In this document: positions 6,303 to 7,952 of the stretch, piece by piece
Layout: each line of letters begins with the position of its first letter
Numbering within the stretch: the stretch's first letter is position 1
Assembly (NCBI GenBank): GCA_031267955.1
Contig: JAIRYB010000052.1
Coordinates: 1 to 7,952 of the forward strand
DNA from: Spirochaetaceae bacterium
Lineage (GTDB): Bacteria > Spirochaetota > Spirochaetia > Treponematales > Breznakiellaceae
Reading direction: 5' to 3'
DNA length: 7,952 bases
Notes under the pieces: generated by a model
The model's input: only the letters and a program-made list of their open reading frames with translations
Database searches by the model: none
What the model was told of the DNA's origin: nothing
Program-made: the position numbers and the translations under genes

Positions 6303-6422
6303 AGATTCACTCTTTTCTTCCGTGATTATTTAGGGAGTAACACTCCCCATATACACCGAAGGGGTTTGATAGATTACTATCTATACAACCTTCGGCATAT
6401 TTTCGCATTTTCTTAAGCTTTT
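6303..6422 (-). promoter_or_regulatory. Structured leader upstream of the beta-barrel gene
   Basis: This AT-rich spacer holds two hairpins. GGGAGT (6333-6338) pairs with ACTCCC (6342-6347) around a 3-nt loop. A 40-nt near-palindrome at 6356-6395 has arms CCGAAGG/CCTTCGG, TTG/CAA and ATAGAT/ATCTAT (16 bp in total) with a 4-nt loop and two small bulges. Both lie between 30 and 95 nt before the start codon. They could be an operator, an attenuator or an mRNA-stability leader. Neither has a T run placed like a standard terminator for leftward reading. Confidence 0.5.
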
Positions 6423-6815
6423 TTAACTAACTATCTGCCGGCCGGCGCCAAACAGCGCCGCGTACAGGACAGCCAGGTAAAACCGCCCGCTTAAAACCCG
6501 CGCGCCCGCGATTGGAACGCCCGGCCCTGTAATCATAACGGGCCCGCTTTGAGGGGCTCCCGCCATGCCGAAGTCCCGCCGACTCCTATTCCCCGGACGC
6601 CTTTCCCGTTACGGAAGCCGCCAGACAATAACGTTAAACGTAAAAAAGGTATGTATCTCTCCTTTGCGCAGCGGGCCTGCTTCCGCCCGGCCGCTGTTTC
6701 CGGCCGGCAGAATTATTGATCGGGTTTTGCCTATCTGCGGAAGCCGGGTGAAAGACAACGCCGCCCTTCTTTTAAAAAGCGCAGAACGGGCCAGCCGTAG
6801 TTCCCCCGAAAACAT
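6423..6815 (-). pseudogene. Possible relic or chance frame, interrupted by TAA
   Basis: One minus-strand frame runs from an ATG at 6815 to a TAA at 6611-6609 (68 residues, ending FFTFNVIVWRLP). It then continues in the same frame to a TAA at 6425-6423. The second part has an internal ATG at 6566 and ends with a hydrophobic stretch, GRFYLAVLYAALFGAGRQ. The first ATG has AGGA directly against it, too close for a normal ribosome site. The second has AGGAG about 16 nt away, too far. Other frames in the same DNA are also partly open, as expected for GC-rich sequence. I recognise no family. It may be a decayed gene, but chance is equally likely. Confidence 0.2.
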
Positions 6816-6890
6816 TCCTTCCCGAAAAGACCGTCCCCTGATCCTGTCTTACCCGATTACTTTTTTAAATGAAAATCCGGCGTAGTCCAG
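6430..6890. other. GC-rich block without a convincing gene
   Basis: This block has coding-like GC content, unlike the AT-rich spacers on both sides (6303-6430 and 6890-7030), but no frame is convincing on either strand. A rightward 106-codon frame at 6565-6885 has a GAGGGG 8 nt upstream, but its Arg/Ser/Pro-rich translation does not look like a protein. Hairpins are present: CGGCGC/GCGCCG (6443-6448/6455-6460) and CCGGCCG/CGGCCGG (6687-6693/6701-6707). I checked by eye for tRNA, tmRNA, RNase P RNA and SRP RNA signatures and saw none. Candidates are a gene relic, an unrecognised RNA, or a long leader for the beta-barrel operon. Confidence 0.5.
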
Positions 6891-6910
6891 CAAGATGAAC
6901 CATAATCTTC

Positions 6911-6939
6911 ATAGTACCATAAATAGGCGGGGTTTTCAA
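6911..6939 (-). promoter_or_regulatory. Strong leftward sigma70-type promoter
   Basis: On the minus strand: TTGAAA (6939-6934), a spacer of exactly 17 nt (6933-6917), and TACTAT (6916-6911), with TGG immediately before the -10 (an extended -10). It differs from consensus at one -35 position and one or two -10 positions, and it lies in AT-rich DNA. Transcription would start near 6904 and run left into the gene-less GC-rich block and, if not stopped, into the beta-barrel gene about 600 nt away. Confidence 0.6.
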
Positions 6940-7022
6940 GTTTCAGGGAAGGGAAAGTTGGTTTTGGATAAAATCAAATTAAAAAACGGCAAAAAAATAT
7001 GAAATTGGCGAAAAAAAACACT

Positions 7023-7051
7023 AAAAAAAGAGCGTCCGGGGAAAACGGCGC
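7023..7051 (-). terminator. Rho-independent terminator of ilvB
   Basis: Read leftward, GCGCCG (7051-7046) pairs with CGG plus CGC (7038-7036, 7034-7032; A bulged at 7035) around a 7-nt loop. TC and seven T (7029-7023) follow, with more T-rich sequence beyond. It lies about 60 nt past the ilvB stop and is correctly oriented for that gene. Confidence 0.7.
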
Positions 7052-7109
7052 GGCAGTTTCAATTGAAAACGGCGGGCAGTCCCGCGACACCCGCCGCCCG
7101 GCCGGGGCG

Positions 7110-7952
7110 CTATCCCAGGATCTGCTCGTCGATGGGTTTGCCGCCTGGGACCATGGGGAAGACTTTCTCATCGGGATCAATGCGGGCCTCTATCAGGGCC
7201 GGGCGGCCGGCGGCGAGATCCCCGAGCGCGGCTTCCAGGGCGGCGCCGAACGCGGCCTCGGTTTCAACAAAGGCCGCGGAGCTAAAGCCGTAGGCCGCGG
7301 CGAGTTTTACAAAATCAGGGGGGCGGTCCAGGGTTGTTTCGGCGTAACGGGCATCGTAGAAAAGGGTCTGCCACTGGCGCACCATGCCGAGGACGCGGTT
7401 GTTGATAATCACGATGAGGACGGGGATACGGTACGCGCCGATGGTCGCGAGTTCCCCGCAGTTCATGCGGAAAGAGCCGTCCCCGGTAAAGAGGACGACG
7501 GGCCGTTTCGGGTTGGCCGTCTTCGCGCCTATGGCGGCGCCCAGGCCGAAGCCCATGGTTCCAAGGCCGCCCGAACTGAGAAAAGAGCGGGGGCGGGAGA
7601 CAGGGTAGAACTGGGCGGCCCACATCTGGTGCTGGCCCACATCGGTGACGACTATGGCATCCCTTCCCAGGCGGCGGGCGGTTTCCTCGATGACAAAGCG
7701 GGGGTGAAGGGCGGCCTTGCGGCGGTGGTCTTTGGGGATCTGGGTTTTCCAACGCTCGACCTCTCCGTTCCATTCGGTGGCGACCTTTGGGGGGAGCTTT
7801 TTGAGGACCCGGCCTAAAGTGGCCTTGATATCGCCTACGACCCAGGCGTCCGAGGGGATATTCTTGTTGATCTCGGCGGGATCGATGTCAAAATGGATGA
7901 TCCGGGCGGATTTGGCGAACCGGTCTGCCCGGCTGGTGACGCGGTCCGAAAA
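7110..7952 (-). CDS. ilvB: Acetolactate synthase large subunit, C-terminal half (partial)
   Basis: The last 280 residues of the catalytic subunit of acetohydroxyacid synthase. This ThDP-, FAD- and Mg-dependent cytoplasmic enzyme joins two pyruvates, or pyruvate with 2-oxobutyrate, as the first common step of branched-chain amino acid synthesis. The frame is open through the right window edge, so about half of a usual ~560-residue protein is outside. Visible in order are the end of the central FAD-binding domain (RIIHFDIDPAEINKN, 18-31), DVGQHQMW (104-111), SGGLGTMGFGLGAAIG (127-142), the ThDP motif GDGS (157-160) to NN (184-185), and LGMVRQWQ with Trp194. That Trp matches the herbicide-contact Trp of anabolic enzymes and favours AHAS over catabolic AlsS. 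The C-terminus (KVFPMVPGGKP) is complete. No ilvN/ilvH-like gene follows before the terminator; the neighbouring genes upstream are not visible. Confidence 0.93.
   Translation of the reverse strand, partial: FSDRVTSRADRFAKSARIIHFDIDPAEINKNIPSDAWVVGDIKATLGRVLKKLPPKVATEWNGEVERWKTQIPKDHRRKAALHPRFVIEETARRLGRDAIVVTDVGQHQMWAAQFYPVSRPRSFLSSGGLGTMGFGLGAAIGAKTANPKRPVVLFTGDGSFRMNCGELATIGAYRIPVLIVIINNRVLGMVRQWQTLFYDARYAETTLDRPPDFVKLAAAYGFSSAAFVETEAAFGAALEAALGDLAAGRPALIEARIDPDEKVFPMVPGGKPIDEQILG

Noticed and set aside
6565..6885. Rightward open frame (106 codons) with GAGGGG 8 nt upstream
   Set aside because: The spacing is acceptable, but the Arg/Ser/Pro-rich translation has no recognisable pattern and the GAGGGG belongs to a GGGGCTCCC-type GC-rich string. 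It is kept only as a note in the gene-less block.
6430..6900. tRNA, tmRNA, RNase P RNA or SRP RNA in the gene-less block
   Set aside because: No T-loop consensus, CCA end, RNase P core motif or SRP tetraloop region could be found by eye on either strand.
6999..7817. Rightward open frame (272 codons) opposite ilvB
   Set aside because: The minus strand has unmistakable acetolactate synthase motifs. The rightward translation is Gly/Arg/Ala-rich shadow and runs through the terminator.

Overview
The window looks like chromosomal DNA from a spirochaete, most likely a moderately GC-rich Treponema of the termite-gut or environmental type. This rests on gene style rather than a marker gene: small lipoproteins with a Gly-Cys-Pro lipobox, a two-part outer-membrane protein coupled to an RlpA/SPOR protein, and GC-rich coding DNA set among AT-rich spacers. 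The species call is inference.

Layout, left to right. Positions 8-807 hold two small rightward lipoprotein genes separated by a hairpin. Positions 808-1122 have no gene but carry a cluster of perfect palindromes and possibly a weak promoter. Positions 1123-2632 are a rightward two-gene unit: a Gfo/Idh/MocA-family NAD(P)-dependent oxidoreductase followed after 13 nt by ribonuclease HI (rnhA). rnhA converges on, and overlaps by 8 bp, a leftward block at 2625-6302. Read in its own direction, that block contains an outer-membrane beta-barrel protein with an N-terminal periplasmic domain, an RlpA-like protein with a SPOR domain (ATGA overlap), and a HAD-superfamily phosphatase. The first two are almost certainly translated together and should act in the cell envelope. 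The HAD gene lies behind a GC-rich hairpin and may be expressed less.

Positions 6303-7109 (about 800 bp) contain no convincing gene. They hold two leader hairpins upstream of the outer-membrane gene, a GC-rich block at about 6430-6890 with only fragmentary open frames, and a near-consensus leftward sigma70-type promoter at 6911-6939 that fires into that block. A rho-independent terminator at 7023-7051 closes the gene on the right. That gene (7110 to the window edge, leftward) is the C-terminal half of the acetolactate synthase large subunit (ilvB). No regulatory subunit gene follows it.

I see no defence system, CRISPR array, insertion sequence, tRNA or rRNA. The parts most worth a second look are the RlpA-like protein that has lost a key Asp, the structured leader of the envelope operon, and the promoter facing the gene-less GC-rich block.
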